NCBI GenBank assembly: GCA_937917025.1
Contig: CALFSF010000094.1
Coordinates: 1-21,713, forward strand
Length of the DNA: 21,713 nt
Source of the DNA: an uncultured Paraburkholderia sp.
GTDB taxonomy: Bacteria; Pseudomonadota; Gammaproteobacteria; Burkholderiales; Burkholderiaceae
Direction: 5' to 3'
Position numbers and translations under genes: made by a program. Below the pieces are notes generated by a model. It made no database searches and was not told the DNA's origin. It saw only the letters and a program-made list of their open reading frames with translations. Below are positions 5,822-14,364 of the stretch, piece by piece; the first letter of the stretch is position 1, and every line of letters starts with the position of its first letter.

Positions 5822-7518
5822 GCACACTGATCGCGCTGCACGATCTGCTGCAACCGGTGCGCACCGACGCGACGCCTGTGTGCCGCGACGGCGACACCGT
5901 GACCGGTTTCGCCACGTTTCGCGCGCGCGCCCTGAGCCTCGCGGACACGTTGCGCGCGCAACCGTCGACGCGCTACGCGCTGTGCGTCGACGACGCCTAC
6001 GATTTCGCGTGTGTACTGTTCGCGCTTCTTGCCGCCGGCAAGGAGCCCGTGATTCCCGCGAACGCGACGCCTGGCTACCTCGCCGATCTTTCGGGCGCGT
6101 TCGATGCCGTGCTGACCGACGCCAGCCTGCACGCGCTCTTCGCCGAGGCGCCGCTGACCGAAGGCACACGGAGCGCGACCATCGATCCCGCCGCGCCGCT
6201 CACGCTCTACACGTCGGGCAGCAGTGGCCAGCCGAAGCCGATCCACAAGACGCTCGCGCAGTTCAACGCCGAAGTACACACGCTCGAAACGCAGTGGGGC
6301 GCAACCGTGCGCGATGCGACGGTGCTGGCGAGCGTTCCGCATCATCACATCTACGGGTTGCTGTTTCGCGTGCTGTGGCCGCTCGCCGCCGGCCGCGCAT
6401 TCGACCGCCTGGTCAGCATCGATCCGGTGCAGTTGCAGGAGCGCATCGATCGATGCGGCGGGAACGCCGTGCTGGTGTCGACACCGGCGCAACTGTCGCG
6501 CTGGCCCGCGCTATCGGGTTTTGCGACGCTCGCACCCGCGCCGCGCACGATCTTTTCGTCGGGCGGCCCGCTCGCGCTGGATACCGCGCGCGAATACGCG
6601 GCCGCGTTCGGCGCGGCGCCAGTGGAGATCTACGGCAGCACGGAAACCGGCGGCATCGCCTGGCGGCAGCAAAGCGAATCGGAGGCCTGGCAGCCGGTGG
6701 CCGGTATCGAAGTGCGCCGCGATGAAGACGGCGCGCTCAACGTGCGCTCGCCGCATCTCGATCACGATGGCTGGCACCGCACCGACGACGCGATCACGTT
6801 CGATGACGACGGCCGGTTCCGTCTGCGAGGCCGGCTCGATCGCGTGATCAAGCTCGAGGGCAAGCGGCTTTCGCTGCCCGAGCTCGAAGCGCGGCTCGCG
6901 TTGCATCCGTACGTCGCGCAGGCGGCGGTCGTGCCGCTCGCGGGCGCGTCGCGCGAACGCGTCGGTGCGCTCGTCGCGCTCACCGACGCGGGCCGTGGCG
7001 CGCTGCGCGGCGAAGGCCGGCTCGCGCTGACGAAAACCTTGCGTCGTCATCTCGCCGCCTGGTTCGATGTGGTCGTGCTGCCGCGGCACTGGCGTTTTCG
7101 CAGCGCGTTGCCGTTCGATGCGCGCGGCAAGCTGCCAGCCGCCGCCGTGGCCGCTGCGTTCGATGCCCGCAGCGAAGGCGTCGAGGTGCTCGCCGAAGCG
7201 CGCACCGGCGACGAAGTGCATTACGACCTGCGCGTGCCGCCGGAACTGGTGCATTTCGCCGGCCACTTTCCGGGCTTGCCGATTCTGCCGGGCGTCGTGC
7301 AGGTCGACTGGGCGATTCGTCTTGCAGCGGAACATGTCGCCGGCGCGCGCGCCATTGCTTCGGTGGACCGGCTGAAGTTCATGGCGCCCGTGCCGCCCGG
7401 CGCGACGCTAAGCCTGAAACTCTCGCACGACGCGGCGCGCCGGCGCGTGCAGTTCGCCTACCGGCTTGGCGAGCGCGAATGCGCTTCGGGCGTGATCGTG
7501 TACCGGGAGCGCGCATGA
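5818..7518 (+). CDS. apeHI: Aryl-acid/acyl-ACP ligase fused to a hot-dog dehydratase (ApeH-ApeI)
   Basis: A 566-residue two-domain protein. Residues 1 to about 450 form an adenylate-forming (AMP-binding) domain: the ATP loop TSGSSGQPKP begins at residue 132, then IYGSTETGG, HRTDDAITFDDDG, RGRLDRVIKLEGKRL, and the C-terminal Lys motif ARGKLPAA. It should activate an aryl acid (4-hydroxybenzoate, cinnamate or coumarate type) and load it on an ACP. Residues from about 455 form a FabZ-like hot-dog dehydratase with HFAGHFPGLPILPGV; His483 is the catalytic His, and Asp497 sits 14 residues later, the spacing of the FabZ His-Glu pair. In some APE systems these are two genes, apeH and apeI. The ATG at 5818 overlaps apeG by 4 bases (ATGA), and the family start (MSTLIALHDLL) supports it. 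The fold assignments are firm; the aryl substrate is inferred. Confidence 0.92.
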   Translation: MSTLIALHDLLQPVRTDATPVCRDGDTVTGFATFRARALSLADTLRAQPSTRYALCVDDAYDFACVLFALLAAGKEPVIPANATPGYLADLSGAFDAVLTDASLHALFAEAPLTEGTRSATIDPAAPLTLYTSGSSGQPKPIHKTLAQFNAEVHTLETQWGATVRDATVLASVPHHHIYGLLFRVLWPLAAGRAFDRLVSIDPVQLQERIDRCGGNAVLVSTPAQLSRWPALSGFATLAPAPRTIFSSGGPLALDTAREYAAAFGAAPVEIYGSTETGGIAWRQQSESEAWQPVAGIEVRRDEDGALNVRSPHLDHDGWHRTDDAITFDDDGRFRLRGRLDRVIKLEGKRLSLPELEARLALHPYVAQAAVVPLAGASRERVGALVALTDAGRGALRGEGRLALTKTLRRHLAAWFDVVVLPRHWRFRSALPFDARGKLPAAAVAAAFDARSEGVEVLAEARTGDEVHYDLRVPPELVHFAGHFPGLPILPGVVQVDWAIRLAAEHVAGARAIASVDRLKFMAPVPPGATLSLKLSHDAARRRVQFAYRLGERECASGVIVYRERA

Positions 7519-9254
7519 GCTTCGCGCCCTGCATCGTGATTCCGATCTACAACCACAAGGACGCGATCGGTTCGACCGTCGCGCATCTGGTGGTGCACGG
7601 CCTGCCGCTTTTCGTCGTCGACGATGGCAGCGACGAAGCCACGCAGCACGTGCTGGCGGCGCTCGCAACGCAGTACGCCGGGCAGGTGACGCTGCTGCGT
7701 CTGCCGGTGAACGGCGGCAAGGGCGCGGCCGTGATGGCCGGCCTGCGCGCCGCGCGCGCGGCCGGCTATACGCACGCGTTGCAGATCGACGCCGACGGCC
7801 AGCATGACGCCGCCGACGTGCCGCGTTTCATCGACGCGGCCCGCGCCGAACCCGGCGCGGTGATACTCGGGCGGCCGGTATACGACGAAAGCGTGCCGAA
7901 GTCGCGTCTGTACGGCCGCTATCTGACGCATGTGTGGGTATGGATCGAAACGCTGTCGTTCGAGATTCGCGATTCGATGTGCGGATTCCGCATGTATCCG
8001 CTCGACGTCGCGTGTGCGCTGATCGGCAGCGTCGAGCTGCCCACGCGGATGGATTTCGACATCGAGATTCTCGTGCGTCTTTACTGGCGTCGCATCGCGT
8101 TCCGCGCGATCCCGACGCGCGTGACGTACGCAACCGATGGCGTTTCGCACTTCGACGTGCTGTGGGACAACGTGCGCATCAGCCGCAGCCATACGCGGCT
8201 CGTCGCGGGCATGCTGCTGCGTTTGCCGTTGCTGCTCGCGCACAAGGTGATGCCGCGACGCGCGCTGCCCGCAGCCGACGCCGATGTCGCAAACGAAGCG
8301 AGGCGCGACCAGCACTGGTGGCGCATCGCTGAACGCGGCAGCCAGCCTGGCATGTCGTTGCTCGCACTGAGCTGCCGGCTCTTCGGCATGCGCTTCACCG
8401 CGTTGTGGCTGCATCCCGTGGTCGCGTATTTTCTGCTGACGGGACGCGCCGCGCGCGCGGCGTCGCATGACTATTTTGCGCATCTCGCGCGGGTGTCGGC
8501 GCCCGACGCGAAAACGCCGCGTCCGGGCTGGTTCTCCGCGTACCGGCAGATGCTGGCGTTCGCGCAGTCCGGTCTCGACAAGCTCGCCGCGTGGTCGGGG
8601 CGCGTCAGCATGAAGGACGTGCGCTTCGACGATCCAGCGGCATTCGAGGCGCTGAACGCGAGCGGCCGTGGCGCGCTCGTGATCGGCGCGCATCTCGGCA
8701 ACCTGGAAATGACGCGTGCGCTCGCCGCGCGCGGCGCGCACACGAAGGTGACCGCGATCGTCTACACGGAGCACGCGCGACGCTTTAACAGCGTGCTTGC
8801 TTCGTCGAACAGCGACTTCGCGCGGCGGCTCGTCGAAGTCAGCGACTTCGGTCCGGAAACCGCGATGATGATGCAGGAGCGCGTCGATGCCGGCGAGCTG
8901 CTCGTGATCGTCGGCGATCGCGTGCCGGCGAACGAAGCAGGGCGCACGACCGAGGCGCAGTTTCTCGGCGCGACCGCGCCGTTCGCGCAGGGGCCGTACG
9001 TGCTCGCGCATGCGCTCGGCTGCCCGGTGTACCTGTTCTTCTGTATCCGCGAGCAGTCGGGCTACCGGCTTTATTTCGAATCGTTCGCGGAGCGCATCGA
9101 CCTGCCGCGCCGCGAACGTGCGCAGCATCTTGCTGCCTGGGCGCAGCGCTACGCCGCGCGCCTCGAACACTACTGTCGCAAGGCACCGTTTCAATGGTTC
9201 AACTTTTTCGATTTCTGGGCGCGCCCAGGTGGAGGCGCGAATGGCCGAACATGA
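7515..9254 (+). CDS. apeJ: Glycosyltransferase 2 fused to LpxL-type acyltransferase
   Basis: A 579-residue fusion. Residues 1 to about 240 are a family 2 glycosyltransferase of the DPM1-like type: VIPIYNH at 8-14, VDDGSD at 35-40, NGGKGAAV at 66-73 and the metal-binding DADG at 92-95. From about residue 270 the protein is an LPLAT of the LpxL/HtrB type: WWRIAERGSQPGM..., then GAHLGNLE with catalytic His393 and Glu398, and the later VGDRVPANE segment. It probably transfers a sugar and an acyl group when the aryl polyene is linked to its lipid-like anchor; the acceptors are unknown. Fusions of this type occur in APE clusters. The ATG at 7515 overlaps apeHI by 4 bases. The gene overlaps the ammonia lyase by 14 bases. 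Confidence 0.92.
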   Translation: MSFAPCIVIPIYNHKDAIGSTVAHLVVHGLPLFVVDDGSDEATQHVLAALATQYAGQVTLLRLPVNGGKGAAVMAGLRAARAAGYTHALQIDADGQHDAADVPRFIDAARAEPGAVILGRPVYDESVPKSRLYGRYLTHVWVWIETLSFEIRDSMCGFRMYPLDVACALIGSVELPTRMDFDIEILVRLYWRRIAFRAIPTRVTYATDGVSHFDVLWDNVRISRSHTRLVAGMLLRLPLLLAHKVMPRRALPAADADVANEARRDQHWWRIAERGSQPGMSLLALSCRLFGMRFTALWLHPVVAYFLLTGRAARAASHDYFAHLARVSAPDAKTPRPGWFSAYRQMLAFAQSGLDKLAAWSGRVSMKDVRFDDPAAFEALNASGRGALVIGAHLGNLEMTRALAARGAHTKVTAIVYTEHARRFNSVLASSNSDFARRLVEVSDFGPETAMMMQERVDAGELLVIVGDRVPANEAGRTTEAQFLGATAPFAQGPYVLAHALGCPVYLFFCIREQSGYRLYFESFAERIDLPRRERAQHLAAWAQRYAARLEHYCRKAPFQWFNFFDFWARPGGGANGRT

Positions 9255-10851
9255 TCTGATAGACGACGCGGCGTTCGACGCGCAACCCGGCGCCAAAAAA
9301 GCCGCTGGCACCGCAATCGTCGTCGGCGGACGCCGGCTGACGATCGAAGACGTGGTCGCGATCGCGGAGCGCCGCGCGCCCGTCGCGCTGAGCGACGATC
9401 CGGCATGGCGCTCGCGCATCGAGCGCGGCGCGGATTTTCTTCGCAGGCATCTCGCCTCGGGCGCGACGGTGTACGGCGTCAACACCGGCTACGGCGACGC
9501 TTGCGTGGTCGACGTGCCGATGGACCTCGTCGAAGCATTGCCGTTGCAGCTCACGCGTTACCACGGCTGCGGCATGGGCGTGCATCTCGACGACGCGCAG
9601 ACGCTTGCCGTGATCGCCGCGCGCCTCAATTCGCTCGCGTATGGTTTCTCCGGCGTGCGGCCGGTCCTGCTCGAGCGTCTCGCTGATCTCATCAACCATC
9701 GCGTGCTGCCGCGCATTCCATCGGAAGGGTCGGTGGGCGCAAGCGGGGACCTGACGCCGCTTTCGTATGTCGCCGCCGCGCTGGTCGGCGAGCGCGACGT
9801 GCTGTTCGACGGCGAGTTGCGCGATGCGTCGGACGTCTGGGCGCAGCTTGGTCATGCGCCGCTCACGCTCGCGCCGAAGGAAGGCCTGGCGTTGATGAAC
9901 GGCACGGCCGTGATGACCGGTCTCGCGTGCCTCGCGTTCGCGCGTGCCGATCATCTGACGCGGCTTGTCGCGCGTCTTACCGCGCTCTCGACCGTCGCGC
10001 TCGACGGACGCGCCGCGCATTTCGACGCGCTGCTGTTCGAGGCTAAGCCGCACGCCGGCCAGGCGGAAGCCGCCGCGTGGATCCGCGAGGACCTGGCGGG
10101 CCGCGCCGATACGCCGGGGCATCGCTTGCAGGATCGCTACTCGATTCGCTGCGCACCGCACGTGATCGGCGTCGCGCGTGATGCGTTGTCGTGGGTGCGG
10201 CGCGACATCGAGAACGAACTGAACAGCGCCAACGATAACCCGCTGATCGATCCCGACGGCGAGCGTGTGCTGCATGGCGGCAACTTCTACGGCGGACACA
10301 TCGCGTTCGCAATGGATTCGCTGAAAGTGGCCGTGGCGAATCTCGCCGACCTGATGGACCGCCAGCTCGCGCTCATCGTCGACGACAAGTTCAACAACGG
10401 CCTGCCGCGCAACCTGTCGGGCGCGTCGCCCGCGCGCGCGCCGATCAATCATGGCTTCAAGGCCGTGCAGATTTCGTCGTCCGCATGGACGGCCGAGGCG
10501 CTCAAGCTGACGATGCCCGCGAGTGTCTTTTCACGTTCGACCGAGGCGCACAATCAGGACAAGGTCAGCATGGGCACGATCGCCGCGCGCGACTGCCTGC
10601 GCATACTCGAACTGACCGCGCAGGTCGCGGCGGCGCACACGCTTGCCACGGTTCAGGCCATGCAGCTGCGCCTGCGCATGAACGAAACGACCCCCGTGCC
10701 CGCGCCGCTCCGCGCGTTCGCCGGGCGCGTGAGCGCGCAGTCGCCGTTCGTCGACGAAGATCGCGCGCTCGAACCCGATCTGCGTGCGTTGACCGCGCGC
10801 ATCATGGATTGCGCGTTGATCGACGGCTATCGCGGAGAGTCCATCGCATGA
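9241..10851 (+). CDS. MIO-type aromatic amino acid ammonia lyase (HAL/PAL/TAL family)
   Basis: A 536-residue member of the histidine/phenylalanine/tyrosine ammonia lyase family. The MIO cofactor forms from Ala167-Ser168-Gly169 in GSVGASGDLTPL. The catalytic loop Tyr is Tyr78 in YGVNTGYG. Other hallmarks are NGTAVMTG, QDRYSIRC, NSANDNPLID and HGGNFYGG. The selectivity position, S-H in most histidases and H-L or F-L in tyrosine/phenylalanine lyases, is Tyr107-His108 (LTRYHGCGMG). The neighbours argue against histidine catabolism: no hut genes are present and it sits inside the APE operon. I infer it makes a cinnamate- or coumarate-like aryl acid for the ligase. The ATG at 9241 has GGAGGCG just upstream and overlaps apeJ by 14 bases; a frame from 9010 would run deep inside apeJ. 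The exact amino acid used is unknown. Confidence 0.93.
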   Translation: MAEHDLIDDAAFDAQPGAKKAAGTAIVVGGRRLTIEDVVAIAERRAPVALSDDPAWRSRIERGADFLRRHLASGATVYGVNTGYGDACVVDVPMDLVEALPLQLTRYHGCGMGVHLDDAQTLAVIAARLNSLAYGFSGVRPVLLERLADLINHRVLPRIPSEGSVGASGDLTPLSYVAAALVGERDVLFDGELRDASDVWAQLGHAPLTLAPKEGLALMNGTAVMTGLACLAFARADHLTRLVARLTALSTVALDGRAAHFDALLFEAKPHAGQAEAAAWIREDLAGRADTPGHRLQDRYSIRCAPHVIGVARDALSWVRRDIENELNSANDNPLIDPDGERVLHGGNFYGGHIAFAMDSLKVAVANLADLMDRQLALIVDDKFNNGLPRNLSGASPARAPINHGFKAVQISSSAWTAEALKLTMPASVFSRSTEAHNQDKVSMGTIAARDCLRILELTAQVAAAHTLATVQAMQLRLRMNETTPVPAPLRAFAGRVSAQSPFVDEDRALEPDLRALTARIMDCALIDGYRGESIA

Positions 10852-11279
10852 CTGGATCCAGCAAGGTGCTCAGGGCGAGCGTGACGGTCGAGGTGCCGTT
10901 TCATGACGTCGACGCAATGGACGTCTGCTGGCACGGCCATTATCTGAAGTACTTCGAGATCGGCCGCACGGCGCTGCTGCGCGCGTTTCATTACGACTAT
11001 CCCGAGATGCGCGCTTCGGGGTATCTGTGGCCGATTGTCGAGGCGCATCTGAAATACGTGCGACCGGCCACGTACGGTCAGCGCATCGACGTGCTTACCG
11101 AATTGCTCGAATATGAAAACCGGTTGAAGATCGGTTATGAGATCGTCGACAGCGCGACGGGCACGCGGCTCACGAAGGGCCACACGATCCAGGTGGCCGT
11201 CGACGCGGCGACACACGAACTGCAGTTCGTCTCGCCGCCCGTCGTGTTCGAACGGCTGGAGCGCGTATGGTCACAATGA
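10848..11279 (+). CDS. apeK: Hot-dog thioesterase (4HBT/YbgC type)
   Basis: A 143-residue acyl thioesterase of the 4-hydroxybenzoyl-CoA thioesterase/YbgC group. The signature region is VPFHDVDAMDVCWHGHYLKYFE (written with its gaps: DxDAMDxxxHxxY...FE), holding the nucleophilic Asp and the following HGHYLKYFEIGR helix. It would release polyene or aryl intermediates from CoA/ACP or proofread misloaded carriers; the substrate is inferred. An in-frame start at ATG 10848 overlaps the lyase stop by 4 bases, and GGAGAG lies 9 bases upstream. The gene overlaps apeL by 13 bases. Confidence 0.9.
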   Translation: MTGSSKVLRASVTVEVPFHDVDAMDVCWHGHYLKYFEIGRTALLRAFHYDYPEMRASGYLWPIVEAHLKYVRPATYGQRIDVLTELLEYENRLKIGYEIVDSATGTRLTKGHTIQVAVDAATHELQFVSPPVVFERLERVWSQ

Positions 11280-11941
11280 AACTTCGCGCGTGCGTATTCG
11301 CCGCGGCGAGCGTGCTGACGTTATCGATGCCGTCATTGGCCGTACATGCCGCGGGCCCGCAGCAGGCGGCCTCGGCAAGCGACACGCAACTGGTCCAGCA
11401 GATCGCCGGCCGTCTCGCGCAGGCGAAGGGCATCCGCGCGCAGTTCACGCAGACACAGACGTTATCCGCGATGAACCGGCCGCTCGTGTCTACGGGCTCG
11501 CTCGTGTTCTTCCGCGAGCGCGGCGTGATCTGGCAGATCGATACGCCGTACAAGGCGACGTACGTCATCACCGATGCGGGCGTCACGCAGGTCGACGCGA
11601 ACGGCAAGCCCGTCTCGGCGAACCGCCAGCCCCAGGGCGCGCGCGGCGTCGCGCAGGTTTCGAAGATGATGCGCGCGATGCTGGGCGGCGATCTTTCCGC
11701 GCTCTATTCGCAGTTCGACGTGAAGGCGGAGGGCACGCCCGCGCAATGGCGCATGCAGCTCAATCCCAACCAGCCGCAGCTCGCGCAGTCCATCAAGGGG
11801 CTGCGGATGGAAGGCGGCGATTATCTGAAGACGCTGCGCATCACGCTCGCGAACGGTGACGTCACGCAGATCGGGTTCGCGAACAGCAAGGCCATCGACG
11901 CGCTCGATCCTGCCGACCTCGCGCTGCTGGGGGCGAAGTAA
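11267..11941 (+). CDS. apeL: Periplasmic LolA-like lipid/lipoprotein carrier
   Basis: A 224-residue secreted protein. The N-terminal signal peptide (residues 1 to about 29, MKLRACVFAAASVLTLSMP...VHAAG) is followed by a LolA-like outer membrane lipoprotein carrier domain: IRAQFTQTQTLSAMNRPL, STGSLVFFRERGVIW and IDTPYKATYVITDAG. In APE clusters it probably ferries the hydrophobic pigment lipid across the periplasm after the MMPL protein extracts it; this is inference from the fold and neighbours. The ATG at 11267 has GGAG seven bases upstream; an ATG at 11276 would remove three residues. It overlaps apeK by 13 bases and apeM by one. Confidence 0.9.
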   Translation: MVTMKLRACVFAAASVLTLSMPSLAVHAAGPQQAASASDTQLVQQIAGRLAQAKGIRAQFTQTQTLSAMNRPLVSTGSLVFFRERGVIWQIDTPYKATYVITDAGVTQVDANGKPVSANRQPQGARGVAQVSKMMRAMLGGDLSALYSQFDVKAEGTPAQWRMQLNPNQPQLAQSIKGLRMEGGDYLKTLRITLANGDVTQIGFANSKAIDALDPADLALLGAK

Positions 11942-14364
11942 TGCAGGTGCTGCAGCAGCGCGCCGCGCGGCACACATGGGGCATTCGCGCCGCGTGGCTG
12001 CTGCTTGCCGTGGTCGCGTCGCTCTATTGCGTGTGGCGATTCACGGTCGGCTCGCCGTTGCAGACCAACCTGCTCGCGCTGCTTCCCGCCACGGAGGCGG
12101 ACCCCGTCGCCGAAAAAGCCGTCGATACGCTCGCGGCCGCGCTGGGCGACCGCACGGTGCTGCTCGTCACCTCGAACGATGCGGCGCACGCGAAGGCTGC
12201 CGCGAAAGCGCTGGGCGCGACGCTCGCGAAGAGCGGCGCGTTCGCTTCCGTGATCGCGGAACTGCCGCCGTTCGATATTTCGCAGATCGCGCGTCTTTAT
12301 CTGCCGTATCGCTTCAATCTGCTCGCACCCGACGACCGGGCCGCGCTCGCAAGCGGTCCCGCCGCGCTGCACGACGCGCTTGCGCAACGTTTATACAGTC
12401 CGGTTCAGGGCGGCCTGTCCACGTCCGTTGCCGACGATCCGTTCGGCTGGCTTCAGCACTGGATGGCGGGCCTGCCGCTCGCGACGTCGAATCTGGAAAT
12501 CGAGGACGGCTTGCTGGTCGCGCATCGGGGCGCGGCGACGAGCGTGCTGATCGTCGCTTCGCTGCCGGGTTCGGCATACGAATCGAAGACGCAGCATGCG
12601 GTGATGGACGCCGTCGCCCACGGCGAAACCGCGCTGAAATCGGCATGGCCCGACGTCACGCTGGCCCGCACCGGCGCCGTGTTTTACGCGCAATCCGCGC
12701 GTGCCGCTTCCGAGCGCGAAGTGCATCTGATCGGCGTGGCGTCGATTTGCGGCATCGCGTTGCTGATGCTGTGGGTGTTCCGCTCGCCGCGTCTGTTGCT
12801 GCTCGGTTTCGTATCGACGGCGCTCGGCGTTGTCTGCGCGCTGGCGGTGACGATGCTGGTGTTCGGCAAGCTGCATCTGCTGACGCTCGTGTTCGGCGCG
12901 AGCCTGATCGGCGAGGCGGTCGACTATTCGATCCAGTACTTCGTCGTGTACCTGGGCGGCGGGCGCGACTGGGAGCCGCGGCGCGGCGCACGCGAAGTGC
13001 GCCCGGCGCTGAGCGTCGCGCTCGCGACGAGCCTGCTCGGCTACGCGATCCTCGCGTGGGTGCCGTTTCCGGCGTTGAGGCAGATTGCCTGCTTCGCGAT
13101 CGCCGGGATCTGCACGGCGTTCGCCTCGGTGCTGTGGCTCCTGCCCGCGTTGCTGATGCATGCGCCGAAGCGCACGCCGCAGCGGCTCTTCAGCGGCGCC
13201 GCCACATTGCTTCGGCGATGGCAGGCCGTAATCGGCGGACGCCGCGCGTGGGGCGTCGCGTTGCTGCTCCTGATCGTCGCGATTCCGGGCTGGCTGCGTC
13301 TCACGAGCGACGACGATATTCATCTGCTGATTCAGCGTGATCCCGCGCTCGTCGCGCAGGAGCAGAAAGTGCGCGACGCGATCGGTGTCGACAACAGCGC
13401 GCAGTTCTTCGTCGTGCGGGGCGACACGCCCGAAACGGTGTTGCAGCGCGCGGAAGCGCTCGGCGCGCGTCTCGACGCGCTGACCGGCAAGCTGAAAACG
13501 AACGGCTGGCAATCGGTGACTTCGTTCGTGCCTTCCGCGAAGCGTCAGCAGGAAGACCACGCGCTGCTCGCGCAACACGTATTCGACGATCCCGCCGCGT
13601 TACGCGCGATGCTGGTCGACGCCGGCTTTCGCGACGAGGTCGCCGACGCGTGGCTGAACGCGTGGACGCAGTCCGGACAGTCCGTGCTGACGGTCGATCG
13701 ATGGCTCGCCGCGCCGTGGTCGCAGCCGTACCGGCATCTCTGGCTCGGCCAGGTCGATGTCGATGCGGGTGCGAATGCCGCGACGCACGGTTATGCCGCC
13801 GTCGTGATCCCGCAAGGCGTCACGCCCGACAACCAGGCGGCGTTGATCGCCACCGCGCACGCGCTGCCGGGCGTCGTGTTCGTCGACAAGGCGGCGAGCG
13901 TGTCGTCGCTGTTCGGCGAGTACCGTGTGGACAGCGGAATCTGGCTCGCGGGTGCGCTGGTACTCGTGATGGCGTTGCTGATGGTGCGCTACCGGCCGCG
14001 CGGCGGCATCATGGTGACGTTGCCCGTTCTGCTCGCCGTCGGCGTGACGCTTGCGGTGTTCGGCTACGCGCGCGTGCCGCTCAATCTCTTCAACTGGCTT
14101 GCGTTGATGCTCGTACTTGGCGTCGGCGCGAACTATGCTGTATTTCTGCGCGAAGGGTGCATGCGCGCGCCGCACGAACTCGGCGCGGTGTGGACCGGCG
14201 TGCTGCTTTCGGCGTCGACGACGTTGCTGTCGTTCGGCCTGCTTGCGTTGAGCGCGATGCCCGCGCTGAAAAGTTTTGGCGCCACGCTGGCGCTCGGAAT
14301 CGCCGTTTCGGTGCTGCTCGCGCCGGCCGGCATGCCGTCACAGGATGAAAGGAGGGCTGCGTGA
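11941..14364 (+). CDS. apeM: MMPL/RND-type exporter of the APE cluster
   Basis: An 807-residue inner-membrane exporter of the MMPL (predicted exporter COG4258) group. Layout: one N-terminal helix (about residues 18-35), a large periplasmic domain, a helix bundle at about 260-400, one helix near 440-458, a second periplasmic domain, and a helix bundle at about 665-800. The proton-relay motif in the first bundle is GEAVDYSIQ with Asp328. The equivalent motif in the second bundle reads GVGANYAVF, with Asn731 where RND/MMPL pumps usually have Asp. It should move the lipid-anchored aryl polyene out of the inner membrane, handing it to the LolA-like protein. The TAATG junction with apeL and a 4-base GTGA overlap with apeO imply tight coupling. 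Confidence 0.92.
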   Translation: MQVLQQRAARHTWGIRAAWLLLAVVASLYCVWRFTVGSPLQTNLLALLPATEADPVAEKAVDTLAAALGDRTVLLVTSNDAAHAKAAAKALGATLAKSGAFASVIAELPPFDISQIARLYLPYRFNLLAPDDRAALASGPAALHDALAQRLYSPVQGGLSTSVADDPFGWLQHWMAGLPLATSNLEIEDGLLVAHRGAATSVLIVASLPGSAYESKTQHAVMDAVAHGETALKSAWPDVTLARTGAVFYAQSARAASEREVHLIGVASICGIALLMLWVFRSPRLLLLGFVSTALGVVCALAVTMLVFGKLHLLTLVFGASLIGEAVDYSIQYFVVYLGGGRDWEPRRGAREVRPALSVALATSLLGYAILAWVPFPALRQIACFAIAGICTAFASVLWLLPALLMHAPKRTPQRLFSGAATLLRRWQAVIGGRRAWGVALLLLIVAIPGWLRLTSDDDIHLLIQRDPALVAQEQKVRDAIGVDNSAQFFVVRGDTPETVLQRAEALGARLDALTGKLKTNGWQSVTSFVPSAKRQQEDHALLAQHVFDDPAALRAMLVDAGFRDEVADAWLNAWTQSGQSVLTVDRWLAAPWSQPYRHLWLGQVDVDAGANAATHGYAAVVIPQGVTPDNQAALIATAHALPGVVFVDKAASVSSLFGEYRVDSGIWLAGALVLVMALLMVRYRPRGGIMVTLPVLLAVGVTLAVFGYARVPLNLFNWLALMLVLGVGANYAVFLREGCMRAPHELGAVWTGVLLSASTTLLSFGLLALSAMPALKSFGATLALGIAVSVLLAPAGMPSQDERRAA

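Noticed and set aside
9010..9240. Longer N terminus for the ammonia lyase
   Set aside because: It would overlap apeJ by more than 200 bases with non-family sequence; ATG 9241 has a ribosome site and fits the usual length.
7458..9485. Long minus-strand open frame of 675 codons
   Set aside because: It is a GC-rich shadow antisense to apeJ and the lyase; its protein is Arg/His/Ala-rich with no recognisable domain, while the plus strand encodes clear catalytic motifs.
9241..10851. Annotation as histidine ammonia lyase of a hut pathway
   Set aside because: No other hut gene is present, the selectivity Ser is replaced by Tyr107, and the gene is coupled by overlap to pigment genes on both sides.
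12391..13578. Minus-strand open frame of 395 codons
   Set aside because: It is antisense to the MMPL exporter, is dominated by Arg, Gln and Ala, and has no family features.
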